NCBI RefSeq assembly: GCF_900184895.1
Contig: NZ_FXZK01000006.1
Span: forward strand, 160,018 to 224,017
Reading direction: 5' to 3'
Source: Flavimaricola marinus
Lineage (GTDB): Bacteria; Pseudomonadota; Alphaproteobacteria; Rhodobacterales; Rhodobacteraceae
DNA: 64,000 nucleotides
Position numbers and translations under genes: made by a program. The notes beneath the pieces were generated by a model. The model searched no databases and was not told the origin of the DNA. It saw nothing but the letters and a program-made list of their open reading frames with translations. Shown here piece after piece: positions 27,746 through 36,504 of the stretch (position 1 is its first letter; each line of letters opens with the position of its first letter).

Positions 27746-29073
27746 TCCGTGTGACCCTCGCCCTCTGCGCCAGCCTTTGGGCAGCCTCTGTTCAGGCCGC
27801 TGTCGATATCCAGCAGGAGGTCAGCCCCGGTGGCATCGACTTCTGGCTAGTCGAGGAGACCTCGATCCCGTTCGTGGCGCTGGAGATCAGCATCGAAGGC
27901 GGCGGCGCCTTGGACCGCCCCGGCAAGCGCGGTGCCGTCAATCTGATGATGGCCCTGATCGAAGAGGGCTCGGCCGATATGGACGCCCGCACCTTTCAGG
28001 CCGCGCGCGAAGCGTTGGCGGCGAGCTATGTCTTTGATGCCTATGACGATTCCGTGTCGATTTCAGCCCGGTTCCTGACCGAGAACCAGACCGAGGCCGT
28101 GGCCCTGCTGCGCCAAGCCCTGACCGACCCCCGCTTTGACGAGGATGCTGTGGAACGGGTCCGTGCGCAGGTGCTGTCCAACATCGCGTCGGACGCGCAG
28201 CGCCCCAACCGCATCGCGGGCGATGCCTTTTATGCCGCCGCGTTCCCGGATCACCCGTATGGCTCTGACATGTCCGGCACGGTCGAGAGTGTCGCGGCCC
28301 TGACCCGCGACGATCTGATCCAGGCCCATCTGGATGCCGTGACCCAAGACCGCGTTCATGTCGCCGTGGTCGGCGATACCGATGCGGCCACGGCGGGCGC
28401 GATGATCGACGAGCTGTTGGGCGATTTGCCCCGCACCTCGCCGCCCCCGTCCGAGGACGTGGAGTTCGGCCTCGCCGGCGGTGTGACTGTCATCGACTAT
28501 CCCACGCCGCAGTCGGTGGCCCTGTTCGGCCATTCCGGCCTCGAGCGCGACGATCCCGATTTCTTTGCCGCCTATGTGCTGAACCACATCCTCGGTGGTG
28601 GCGGCTTCGAGAGCCGTTTGATGACCGAAGTCCGCGAAAAGCGCGGCCTGACATACGGCGTTTCGACCTATCTCGTGCCGCGCGTCCATGCCGAATTGGT
28701 CATCGGCAGCGTGGCGTCGTCCAACGACCGGATCGCCGAAGCCATCGACGTGATCCGCGCCGAGTGGGCCCGTATCGCCGAGGAGGGTGTGACCCAAGAG
28801 GAGCTGGACGCCGCCAAGACCTATATCACCGGCGAATACCCCCTCCGCTTTGACGGGAACGGCCCGATTGCCGAGATCATGGTGGGGATGCAGCGGGTCG
28901 ACCTTGGCCCGGACTATGTCGTCAACCGCAACGATTTCGTCGAGGCGGTGACGCTGGACGACGTGAACCGGGTCGCCGCCTATCTGCTTCGCCCAGAGGC
29001 GCTTCACTTCACCGTCGTGGGTCAGCCCGAGGGATTGGAAACCGGGCCGTTGCCGCCGATTTCCGGGCAATAA
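27742..29073 (+). CDS. M16-family non-catalytic partner subunit
   Basis: 443 residues with a signal peptide (MIRVTLALCASLWAASVQA). The position of the zinc motif reads AVNLMMALIEEGS, so HxxEH is absent, while the substrate-gripping R/Y region (FESRLMTEVREKRGLTYGVS) is kept. This matches the alpha-type partner that shapes the chamber for the active upstream chain. Coupled to it by a four-base overlap. Confidence 0.9.
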   Translation: MIRVTLALCASLWAASVQAAVDIQQEVSPGGIDFWLVEETSIPFVALEISIEGGGALDRPGKRGAVNLMMALIEEGSADMDARTFQAAREALAASYVFDAYDDSVSISARFLTENQTEAVALLRQALTDPRFDEDAVERVRAQVLSNIASDAQRPNRIAGDAFYAAAFPDHPYGSDMSGTVESVAALTRDDLIQAHLDAVTQDRVHVAVVGDTDAATAGAMIDELLGDLPRTSPPPSEDVEFGLAGGVTVIDYPTPQSVALFGHSGLERDDPDFFAAYVLNHILGGGGFESRLMTEVREKRGLTYGVSTYLVPRVHAELVIGSVASSNDRIAEAIDVIRAEWARIAEEGVTQEELDAAKTYITGEYPLRFDGNGPIAEIMVGMQRVDLGPDYVVNRNDFVEAVTLDDVNRVAAYLLRPEALHFTVVGQPEGLETGPLPPISGQ

Positions 29074-29115
29074 CCCCCTCGCAGAATCGCAATCGGCCAT
29101 GCTATCCCTTGTGGC

Positions 29116-30978
29116 ATGGCCATTGCAGACCCCAAGATACCCGATCATCGCCCTGTCATTCGACAGTTGGACGAAGCCGCGATCAACCGCATCGCGGCCG
29201 GAGAGGTCGTCGAGCGCCCGGCCTCTGCCGTCAAGGAGCTGGTCGAGAACGCCGTCGATGCCGGAGCCACCCGGATCGAGGTCGTTGTCGCCGATGGTGG
29301 TCGCAGCCTGATCCGGGTGACGGACGATGGCTGTGGCATTGCCGAGCCCGATCTGCCCTTGGCCTTGTCGCGCCATGCGACGTCAAAGATTGACGGCACA
29401 GACCTTCTCAACATCCATTCCTTTGGCTTTCGCGGCGAAGCCTTGCCGTCCTTGGGGGCCGTCGGCCGTTTGACGATCACCAGCCGGGTGCCCGGCGAGG
29501 GTGCCGCGATGATCGCGGTGGCGGGAGGACGGGCCGACCCGGTGCGCCCCGCTGCGCTGAATGCGGGCACGGTCGTCGAGTTGCGCGACCTGTTCTATGC
29601 CACGCCCGCCCGCCTGAAGTTCCTGCGCACCGATCGTGCCGAGGCCCAGGCGGTGACCGACGTGGTCAAGCGCCTTGCCATGGCAGAGCCGTTCGTGGCG
29701 TTTTCCCTGCGTGACGAAACCAGTGGCCAGAGCCGCGAGGTGTTTCGCGTCTCCTCCGAGACGGGCGATCTGTTCGGCGCGTTGCATGGCCGCTTGCGCG
29801 CGGTCTTGGGTCGCGAGTTTTCCGAAAACGCGGTGCCTGTGGATGCGATCCGCGAGGGTGTCCATCTGACCGGTTATGCTGCCTTGCCGACCTATTCGCG
29901 CGGCGCGGCGGTGAGCCAGTATCTGTTCGTGAACGGCCGCCCGGTGCGCGACAAGCTGCTGATCGGGGCGCTGCGCGGGGCCTATCATGATTTCCTCAGC
30001 CGCGACCGGCATCCCGCCGCCGCGCTGTTCGTCGATCTGGATCCGCATCTGGTGGATGTGAATGTGCATCCGGCCAAATCCGAGGTCCGGTTTCGCGATC
30101 CGGGGCTGGTGCGCGGGTTGATCGTCTCGGGTCTGCGTCATGCGCTGGCCGAGGCCGGGCACCGCGCCTCGACCACCGTCGGCACCGAGACCTTGGGTGC
30201 GATCCGCCCGGAGCCTGTCGGTCCCGCCCGCGTCTATCAGATGGACCGCCCGTCGCCCGGCGCCCGGGCGATGAGCTATGCCATGCAGGCCCCCGAGCAG
30301 GAATTTGGATTGCAGGACCGTGGATTGCAGGACCGCGGCTTTGCCGAGGCCGCTGCGCCCTCGGCCCGGATCGAGCCCGAGATCACCGGATCTGAGCACC
30401 TGCCTCTGGGCGCTGCACGGGCGCAGGTCCATGAGAACTACATCATCGCGCAGACCGAGCGTGGCATGGTGATCGTGGATCAGCACGCGGCCCACGAACG
30501 GCTCGTCTATGAGCGTCTCAAGACCCAGATGGCCGAGCGCGGCGTGGCCGCACAAGCCCTGTTGATCCCCGAGATCGTCGAGATGGATCAGGGCGACGCG
30601 GCCCGCATTCTGGAGATGGCCGACGAATTGGCCCGGCTGGGGCTGGGCGTCGAGGCCTTTGGCGGCGGCGCAATCGCGGTGCGCGAGACCCCTGCGCTGC
30701 TGGGGCAGGTGGATGCTGCCGCGTTGCTGCGCGACATTGCCGATGAACTGGCCGATCTGGGCACGTCCGCGGCGGTGCAGACCCGGCTCGATGCGATCCT
30801 CAGCCGCGTGGCCTGCCACGGGTCGATCCGCTCGGGCCGACAGATGCGTGCCGAAGAGATGAACGCCCTGCTGCGCGAAATGGAGGCGACCCCCCATTCC
30901 GGCCAGTGCAACCATGGCCGCCCAACCTATGTGACCCTCGATCTGGCGGACATCGAGAGGCTGTTTGGCCGCCGATGA
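29116..30978 (+). CDS. mutL: DNA mismatch repair endonuclease MutL
   Basis: 620 residues. N-terminal GHKL ATPase: [28 protein letters not shown] (quoted in part), DDGCGI, and [14 protein letters not shown]. The linker (about 330-420) is variable; the C-terminal domain has the endonuclease motif [12 protein letters not shown] and the [12 protein letters not shown] and C-NHGRP metal-site segments, so this is a nicking MutL of the type used in bacteria without MutH. A 15-base in-frame tandem repeat sits in the linker. The stop overlaps rmuC as ATGA. Confidence 0.96.
   Translation: MAIADPKIPDHRPVIRQLDEAAINRIAAGEVVERPASAVKELVENAVDAGATRIEVVVADGGRSLIRVTDDGCGIAEPDLPLALSRHATSKIDGTDLLNIHSFGFRGEALPSLGAVGRLTITSRVPGEGAAMIAVAGGRADPVRPAALNAGTVVELRDLFYATPARLKFLRTDRAEAQAVTDVVKRLAMAEPFVAFSLRDETSGQSREVFRVSSETGDLFGALHGRLRAVLGREFSENAVPVDAIREGVHLTGYAALPTYSRGAAVSQYLFVNGRPVRDKLLIGALRGAYHDFLSRDRHPAAALFVDLDPHLVDVNVHPAKSEVRFRDPGLVRGLIVSGLRHALAEAGHRASTTVGTETLGAIRPEPVGPARVYQMDRPSPGARAMSYAMQAPEQEFGLQDRGLQDRGFAEAAAPSARIEPEITGSEHLPLGAARAQVHENYIIAQTERGMVIVDQHAAHERLVYERLKTQMAERGVAAQALLIPEIVEMDQGDAARILEMADELARLGLGVEAFGGGAIAVRETPALLGQVDAAALLRDIADELADLGTSAAVQTRLDAILSRVACHGSIRSGRQMRAEEMNALLREMEATPHSGQCNHGRPTYVTLDLADIERLFGRR
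30307..30336. repeat. 15-base tandem repeat inside mutL
   Basis: GGATTGCAGGACCGT followed directly by GGATTGCAGGACCGC, encoding GLQDR twice in the MutL linker. One base differs between the copies. Confidence 0.9.
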
Positions 30979-32147
30979 TCGTGATCGCGGGGCAGAGCTA
31001 TAGCTGGAGCGACCCGCTGGTCTGGGCCGCCGTGGTGGCGTTGCTGGTGCTTGTCCTGTTGATCGTCACGCTGCGGAGGGCGGGCCGCTCTGCCGCGATG
31101 ACGGAAGCGATGGCGGCGCAGTTTGGCCAGGCCATGGGCCAGCTGGGCGCCCGTGTGCAAAACCTCTCCGACGGCCAGCAGCAATTGGCCGGCGGCCTGA
31201 CCCATGTGTCCGAGGCGCAGGCGGCGAGCCAAGCCCAGATGCTCCGCCTGATGGAGGAGCGACTGGCCAAGGTGAGCGAGGCGATGACGCAGAACCTGTC
31301 GTCGTCGGCCCGTAACACGGCACAGTCCTTAGGCGAATTGCAGCAGCGTTTGAAGGTGATCGACAAGGCCCAGGACAACATCACCAAGCTGTCGGGCGAC
31401 GTCCTCAGCTTGCAGGATATCCTGTCGAACAAGCAGACCCGTGGCGCCTTTGGCGAGATCCAGTTGCATGACATCGTCGGCAAGGCCCTACCGCCGGACA
31501 GCTATACGATGCAGGCGACGCTCTCGAACAACAGGCGGGCCGACTGCCTGATCCATCTGCCGAACCCGCCGGGCCCGATCGTGATCGACAGCAAGTTTCC
31601 GTTGGAGCCCTACGAGGCACTGCGATTGGCCAAGGATAACCGTTCTGTCCAAGCGGCCCGTCAGGCCTTTCGCGCGGCGGTCCGCCTGCACATCAAGGCG
31701 ATTTCGGAGAAATACATCCTCGAGGGGGAGACCGCGGACGGGGCGTTGATGTTTCTGCCTTCCGAGGCTGTTTATGCCGAGTTGCACGCCAACTTCACCG
31801 ATCTGGTGCAGGCGAGCTTTGCCGCGCGGGTCTGGATCGTCTCGCCCACGACCTGCATGGCGACGCTGAACACGATGCGGGCGATCCTCAAGGACGCCCG
31901 GATGCGCGAACAGGCTGGCGCGATCCGCAAGGCGCTGAGCCAGTTGCACCGCGATATGGAGATCGTCGTCGAGCGGGTCGACAAGCTGAACACCCATTTC
32001 GGGCAGGCCCGTGCCGATCTGGAGGGGATCGGCACGGCGGCGGAGCGTGCAGGCAAACGTGCTGCCCGTCTCGATGCGTTCGACTTTGGCGATCAGGCGG
32101 CGGATGGGCGGACAAGCGTGGTGCCGCTGGTCCGTCCGGAGGGTTGA
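30975..32147 (+). CDS. rmuC: DNA recombination protein RmuC
   Basis: 390 residues: an N-terminal membrane helix ([17 protein letters not shown], about 13-30), a coiled-coil stretch (about 40-150), then a predicted PD-(D/E)XK nuclease-like domain with [17 protein letters not shown] and a C-terminal helical region. In E. coli RmuC limits inversions between short repeats. Start ATG 30975 overlaps the mutL stop. Confidence 0.93.
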   Translation: MIVIAGQSYSWSDPLVWAAVVALLVLVLLIVTLRRAGRSAAMTEAMAAQFGQAMGQLGARVQNLSDGQQQLAGGLTHVSEAQAASQAQMLRLMEERLAKVSEAMTQNLSSSARNTAQSLGELQQRLKVIDKAQDNITKLSGDVLSLQDILSNKQTRGAFGEIQLHDIVGKALPPDSYTMQATLSNNRRADCLIHLPNPPGPIVIDSKFPLEPYEALRLAKDNRSVQAARQAFRAAVRLHIKAISEKYILEGETADGALMFLPSEAVYAELHANFTDLVQASFAARVWIVSPTTCMATLNTMRAILKDARMREQAGAIRKALSQLHRDMEIVVERVDKLNTHFGQARADLEGIGTAAERAGKRAARLDAFDFGDQAADGRTSVVPLVRPEG

Positions 32148-32225
32148 TCGACCGATGAGCAGTTGCCAGTGCCTGTCCGGGAGCGGTAGCGTAGCGACAA
32201 CAATGCGAAACAAGGGGATGGCATT

Positions 32226-32381
32226 ATGCGTTTGGGTTTGGTGGTGGCAATGGCCGCGGTGACATTGCTTTCGGGCTGCGAGATTTTCCTCGACGGCCTG
32301 GGATTCGAGATGTTTCAGGACGCGACGGGCGTGGATGTGACGGTCGCGGCCCCGGAAGCCTACCAGATCGAAGGTCTGTGA
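32226..32381 (+). CDS. very small lipoprotein
   Basis: 51 residues: MRLGLVVAMAAVTLLSGC is a complete lipoprotein signal with lipobox LLSGC, leaving a mature chain of about 34 residues (EIFLDGLGFEMFQDATG onward). Preceded by AAGGGGATGGC. Its stop codon overlaps the GTG of the next lipoprotein gene. Function not recognised. Confidence 0.75.
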   Translation: MRLGLVVAMAAVTLLSGCEIFLDGLGFEMFQDATGVDVTVAAPEAYQIEGL

Positions 32382-32776
32382 GGATGCGCGGGCCGTGGGT
32401 CGCGGCGATGGCGGCGGCGCTGGCCGTTGCCGGGTGTGCCGGGTTCGACCCTGACACCGCCGGTCTGGAATACGTCGATGCCGAGCGCGATGCCTACCGT
32501 GCCTTTGCGGCGTCATTCTCGGAAGTGCCGTTCTCCAAAGGGGCGGTTTCCGTTGTCGCGTCGGATCATGGGGCGATGCGGACCTATACGCTTGTGCCCT
32601 GTCGGGGCGGCACCGCGATTTGCGGCGGCAGCGCTCATGGCCCGGTCGGACATCTGGAACGGACGCCGGACTACATGATCGTGCGCGGCCTCTATAGCCG
32701 GGAGTTCTGGCTGTCTCCGGGTGGGGACGGGGCCCTTGTGGGCAACGGTCATACCGTCGCTCTGGCGTGGAACTGA
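32378..32776 (+). CDS. lipoprotein of unknown function
   Basis: About 130 residues. GTG 32378 (overlapping the previous stop as GTGA) or ATG 32384 can start it. Signal and lipobox LAVAGC give an acylated cysteine near residue 20. The mature part has two more cysteines (LVPCRGGTAICGGS) and a globular beta-rich look. No family recognised. Together with the 51-residue lipoprotein it forms a tiny outer-envelope operon after rmuC. Confidence 0.78.
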   Translation: MRMRGPWVAAMAAALAVAGCAGFDPDTAGLEYVDAERDAYRAFAASFSEVPFSKGAVSVVASDHGAMRTYTLVPCRGGTAICGGSAHGPVGHLERTPDYMIVRGLYSREFWLSPGGDGALVGNGHTVALAWN

Positions 32777-32931
32777 TCCAGCGGACACACCTGCGGTGTG
32801 ACGACCTGTCTCGCGGCCCCAAAGGGGGGCCGCTCGGGTTGGTGCAGAGTGGTTGGCCTCACGCGCCAGTCGCACGCAGTGCAAATGGAATGCGCCGTTA
32901 GGCGCGCATTTGGATCAGGGCTGTTCGCCCG

Positions 32932-33588
32932 TCAGATCCCCATGATCCCTTGTGCCAGCCGTGGCAGCAGCCGCGAGAACCGCAGCGGCGCGTCGGTGGC
33001 GGCGAGGCAGATGCAATCCATCCCTTCCTCGGCCACCGGCTGGTGCACCATATCTTCGTTGGCAACCTCTATGTCACCGGTGTGGAAGCTGTCGGTTTCG
33101 TCCTTGAACGCCCCTTGCAGCACCAGCGTGAGCTCGACCCCCCGGTGACCGTGATCCGGCACCGCCACCCCGCCCGGGATTTTCAGCAGCCGCACGGTCG
33201 CGTCGGGTGAGGTCCGCAGGACCGCTTGGCTCACACCGCCGCCGATCCGCCGCCATTTCACCGCGCTCAAATCGCCGCCCACGTAGTCTTGGAGCGGCGC
33301 GGGGAAGACGCTTCCCTCGGCCGCCTTCTGCGGCTTTTCCGCCGCTTCGGGCGTATTGTCGTTTGCGATCATCGCCAACACCGCGTCAAAGCTGCCGTCC
33401 GACATCTCCGCAGTTCCGGCGTCCAGCATCACGTTGCCGCCGACCGCGTCAAAGCTGTGCATCCGGCTCCGGCATTCGTCGCACAGAGAGATGTGTGTGG
33501 CCACGACAAGGTTGAACGCTTCTGGCAGGGTGCCAGCGCTATAGCCGATCAACAGGGCATCGGTCAGATGATGTTTGATAGTGTTCAT
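32932..33588 (-). CDS. chrR: anti-sigma factor ChrR (cupin type)
   Basis: 218 residues. The N-terminal zinc anti-sigma domain has the H...HxxxCxxC pattern (H6, H32, C36, C39); the C-terminal cupin domain has HGHRGVE and a later histidine in DMVHQP, matching the metal ligands of Rhodobacter sphaeroides ChrR. ChrR binds RpoE and releases it on singlet oxygen or hydroperoxide stress. The gene follows rpoE by ten bases, the standard arrangement. Confidence 0.93.
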   Translation of the reverse strand: MNTIKHHLTDALLIGYSAGTLPEAFNLVVATHISLCDECRSRMHSFDAVGGNVMLDAGTAEMSDGSFDAVLAMIANDNTPEAAEKPQKAAEGSVFPAPLQDYVGGDLSAVKWRRIGGGVSQAVLRTSPDATVRLLKIPGGVAVPDHGHRGVELTLVLQGAFKDETDSFHTGDIEVANEDMVHQPVAEEGMDCICLAATDAPLRFSRLLPRLAQGIMGI

Positions 33589-33598
33589 GGCTCTTTCT

Positions 33599-34189
33599 TT
33601 ACGTCATGGAGTGGCGCAGTCGCTCCAGCGCCAGTCGAATTCGAGATTTGATCGTCCCCAGCGGCAGCCCGGTTTCCTCGGCGATTTCGCTGTGGCTCAA
33701 CTCGCCGAAGTAGGCGCGTTCGATCAGTTTGCGTTGCTTTTCGGGAAGCGCGGCAAGCGCCCGCCCGAGTTGTTCGGTTTCTTCGGCCAGCACGATGACA
33801 TCGTCTTGGTCGGGCTCGTTTTCCGGCCCCCAAGGCAGGTCTTCCGGTTCCGGCCGCCGCTGTTTGCGGATCATGTCGATCTTGCGGTTCCGCGCGATCG
33901 TATAGATCCATGTCGAGACGCTCGCCTTGGAGCCATCGAACATGTGTGCCTTGCGCCAGAGCGTCGCCATCACCTCTTGGGTGCATTCCTCGGCAAATTC
34001 TGCCGTGCTCCCCGATTTCATCAGGAACGACTTCAGCCGAGGCGCGAAATGCTCGAACAGTCGGGCGAAGGCCCGTTGATCCTTGTGGTCCCGAATGGCG
34101 GCGATTTCTTCCGACCATTCTGCGCGCTTGGAGTCGTCGTTCACGTTTACTGCCACCTTCTCCCGACGCGACGGATTACGCTCGTTCAT
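33599..34189 (-). CDS. rpoE: ECF sigma factor RpoE (ECF11, singlet-oxygen response)
   Basis: 196 residues from ATG 34189. Region 2 (RAFARLFEHFAPRLKSFLMK, then EECTQEVMATLWRKAHMFD, STWIYTIARNRKIDMIRK) and region 4 (LPEKQRKLIERAYFGELSHSE, GLPLGTIKSRIRLALERLR) are complete. The frame is open to ATG 34255, but that codon lies at or before the predicted transcription start, so the shorter form is preferred. Paired with chrR; own promoter predicted at 34262-34289, implying autoregulation. Confidence 0.93.
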   Translation of the reverse strand: MNERNPSRREKVAVNVNDDSKRAEWSEEIAAIRDHKDQRAFARLFEHFAPRLKSFLMKSGSTAEFAEECTQEVMATLWRKAHMFDGSKASVSTWIYTIARNRKIDMIRKQRRPEPEDLPWGPENEPDQDDVIVLAEETEQLGRALAALPEKQRKLIERAYFGELSHSEIAEETGLPLGTIKSRIRLALERLRHSMT

Positions 34190-34261
34190 GTCACCGGGTG
34201 GTGCATAGATAACGGGCATACGGGCAGCCGGAAAGGTTTGTGGTTCTGAAAACATATATCC

Positions 34262-34289
34262 ATTACGCCCGCCTTTCGCGGTTGGATCA
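34262..34289 (-). promoter_or_regulatory. RpoE-dependent promoter of rpoE-chrR
   Basis: On the minus strand: TGATCC (34289-34284), 16 bases, CGTAAT (34267-34262). This agrees with the R. sphaeroides RpoE promoter pattern as I recall it (TGATCC at -35, TA-rich -10). Predicted transcription start is near 34254. Confidence 0.7.
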
Positions 34290-34388
34290 CTTTGCCATCG
34301 CGAAAAATGTCATGCCTCGCCGAATAATCCCGAGATGACAGGCAAACTTGACACTTTGGGGTGCTCAAAATTTTTACACGCCCTATTG

Positions 34389-34416
34389 TGAACCATTCAA
34401 CGCGATGCGTCGTAAC
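34389..34416 (+). promoter_or_regulatory. RpoE-type promoter of the FAD/DUF1365 operon
   Basis: TGAACC (34389-34394), 16 bases, CGTAAC (34411-34416). It differs from the rpoE promoter by one base in each box with the same spacing. The predicted start leaves a leader of about 30 bases before ATG 34454. Confidence 0.65.
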
Positions 34417-34453
34417 AAGAATAAATCAAGACTTTGCTGGAGCAGTAGACAGT

Positions 34454-35752
34454 ATGACGATCATGAACCGGCCCGACGGGCGCAAAAAGATTGCCGTTAT
34501 CGGTGCTGGTATTTCGGGGATGGGCGCTGCTCATGCCTTGTCCAAGTCGCATACCGTCGTCCTCTACGAGTCTGAGAACCGTCTGGGCGGCCATGCGCGC
34601 ACCAGAATGGCCGGCCCGAAGGCAGACATCCCGGTCGACACCGGTTTCATCGTCTTTAACTATGCCAACTATCCCTATCTGGCTGCGCTCTTCGCCGAGC
34701 TTGACGTGCCTGTCACCAAATCCAACATGTCCTTTGGCGCATCGTTCGGTGATGGCCGTCTGGAATATGGCCTTGCCAGTCTGGACGCTCTGTTCGCCCA
34801 GCGCCGCAACATCGCCAACCCCAAGTTTCTGCGGATGGTGCGTGATGTCATGCACTTTAACGCCAACGCCTTGGCGGCGTCCGACGACCACGAGCTGACC
34901 ATTGGTGGCCTGATGGAAAAGCTGGGCATGGGCCAGTATTTCCGCGACCATTATTTGCTGCCCTTCTCCGGCGCGATCTGGTCGACGCCGAAGAACAAGA
35001 TCCTCGACTTCCCCGCCAATGCCATGATGCGATTTTTCGAGAACCACGGATTGCTTGGCCTGACCGGCCAGCACCAGTGGTATACCGTCAAAGGTGGTTC
35101 GGTCGAATATGTCAGCCGACTGGGCATGGCCATGGCCAATCGTGGCGTCCAGACCCGTCTGGGCTGTGCGGTCGAGGCTGTCCGTCGCACACCTGCCGGT
35201 GTCGAGATCAAGGCCCCCGGCTCCGAGTGGGAGGCGTTTGACGAGGTGGTCTTTGCCACCCATTCCGATATTTCGCTTCGCCTGCTTGCCGATCCCACCG
35301 CAGCCGAGCGCAGCGGGCTGGAGGCCATTCGCTATCAGCCCAATGACGTGGTTCTGCATTCCGACGCCAGCCTGATGCCCAAGAAGCGCAGCGTCTGGTC
35401 GTCTTGGGTTTATGTCGAAGGCAAGGACAAGGCGACCGATCGCATCGACCTGACCTACTGGATGAAATCGCTGCAGCCCTGGCTGCCCACCGACAACATG
35501 TTTGTCACCCTCAATACGACCCGCCCGATCCGCGAGGATTTGATCTGGGATCGCGTGACCCTGCATCATCCCGTCTACGACACCGCTGCCCTTGCCGCTC
35601 AGGAACGCATGGCGGTGATGAACGGCGAGAATGCGACGTGGTTCTGCGGAGCATGGATGAAGAACGGATTTCACGAGGACGGGCTGTCGAGCGCCCTCGA
35701 CGTCGTGGCCGGGATCGAGAACCGCGCAGCCCGTGCGGTTGCCGCCGAATGA
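34454..35752 (+). CDS. FAD-dependent amine-oxidase-fold protein of the RpoE regulon
   Basis: 432 residues. The Rossmann dinucleotide motif GAGISGMGAAHAL near the N-terminus, the acid YESENRLGGHARTR, and a C-terminal WFCGAWMKNGFHEDGLSSAL FAD-contact segment (20 residues) place it in the flavin amine oxidase/desaturase superfamily. The equivalent R. sphaeroides gene beside rpoE-chrR belongs to the singlet-oxygen regulon and has been tied to fatty-acid modification (furan fatty acids); that is from memory. Start 34454 fits the promoter. Overlaps the next gene as ATGA. Confidence 0.87.
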   Translation: MTIMNRPDGRKKIAVIGAGISGMGAAHALSKSHTVVLYESENRLGGHARTRMAGPKADIPVDTGFIVFNYANYPYLAALFAELDVPVTKSNMSFGASFGDGRLEYGLASLDALFAQRRNIANPKFLRMVRDVMHFNANALAASDDHELTIGGLMEKLGMGQYFRDHYLLPFSGAIWSTPKNKILDFPANAMMRFFENHGLLGLTGQHQWYTVKGGSVEYVSRLGMAMANRGVQTRLGCAVEAVRRTPAGVEIKAPGSEWEAFDEVVFATHSDISLRLLADPTAAERSGLEAIRYQPNDVVLHSDASLMPKKRSVWSSWVYVEGKDKATDRIDLTYWMKSLQPWLPTDNMFVTLNTTRPIREDLIWDRVTLHHPVYDTAALAAQERMAVMNGENATWFCGAWMKNGFHEDGLSSALDVVAGIENRAARAVAAE

Positions 35753-36504
35753 GCCAAATCCAGCATATCGCAGGCGAGACCTATCATGGTCGGCGGGGCG
35801 GCATCAAAAATGCCTTTCGCTATTCCATTGATTACGTGCTTGCGGATGCAGAGGCTGATCTGACTGGTCCTGCCCTATTTGCCCGCAACGGTCGTGGTTT
35901 CATGTCGCTATGGGACAGTGACCACGGCGGTGCGCCGCATCAGGGCAGGGGCGCTGTCTGGGCCCGAGAGGTCTTGGCCGCGCATGACATCGACCTGTCC
36001 GGCAAGATTGAGATCCTCGCCCAGCCCCGACTGCTTGGCCATGTGTTCAACCCCGTCAGCTTTTGGCTGTGCCATGATGCCGACGGTGTGCTTCGCGCTG
36101 TGATCGCGGAGGTGACCAACACCTTTGGCGACCGCCATTCCTATCTGTGTGCCCATGCCGATCTGCGCGAGATCGTGAAGGCCGACACGATCGAGGCGCA
36201 GAAGATCTTTCACGTCTCGCCGTTTCAGCCGGTGGAGGGTGGCTACACCTTCCGCTTCGATATCACGGCCGATCAGATCGGCATCTGGATCGACTATTCC
36301 CGCGGCAATGGCGGCCTGATCGCGACCCTGACGGGCAAGCGCAAGCCGCTGACCACGTTGGGCATCGTCAAAGCCGCGTTTCGCCGTCCCTTCGGGTCGC
36401 GCAGAGTGCTGGCCCTGATCCATTGGCAGGCACTGAAGCTCTGGTGGAAGGGCGCGGCCTATCGCCCACGCCCGGAGCCGCCCGCCCCCGAGGTGACCCG
36501 GTGA
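35749..36504 (+). CDS. DUF1365 protein
   Basis: 251 residues, DUF1365 family: HGRRGGIKNAFRYSIDYVL at the start, LAQPRLLGHVFNPVSFWLCH, VTNTFGDRHSYL, then KIFHVSPFQPVEGGYTFRF. The family nearly always accompanies the FAD protein upstream and often a cyclopropane-fatty-acid-type methyltransferase; biochemistry is not firmly established. Coupled on both sides by four-base overlaps (ATGA before, GTGA after). Confidence 0.9.
   Translation: MSQIQHIAGETYHGRRGGIKNAFRYSIDYVLADAEADLTGPALFARNGRGFMSLWDSDHGGAPHQGRGAVWAREVLAAHDIDLSGKIEILAQPRLLGHVFNPVSFWLCHDADGVLRAVIAEVTNTFGDRHSYLCAHADLREIVKADTIEAQKIFHVSPFQPVEGGYTFRFDITADQIGIWIDYSRGNGGLIATLTGKRKPLTTLGIVKAAFRRPFGSRRVLALIHWQALKLWWKGAAYRPRPEPPAPEVTR

Noticed and set aside
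34190..34255. Upstream ATG 34255 as the rpoE start
   Set aside because: It falls at about the predicted transcription start, and the added 22 residues do not look like sigma-factor sequence.
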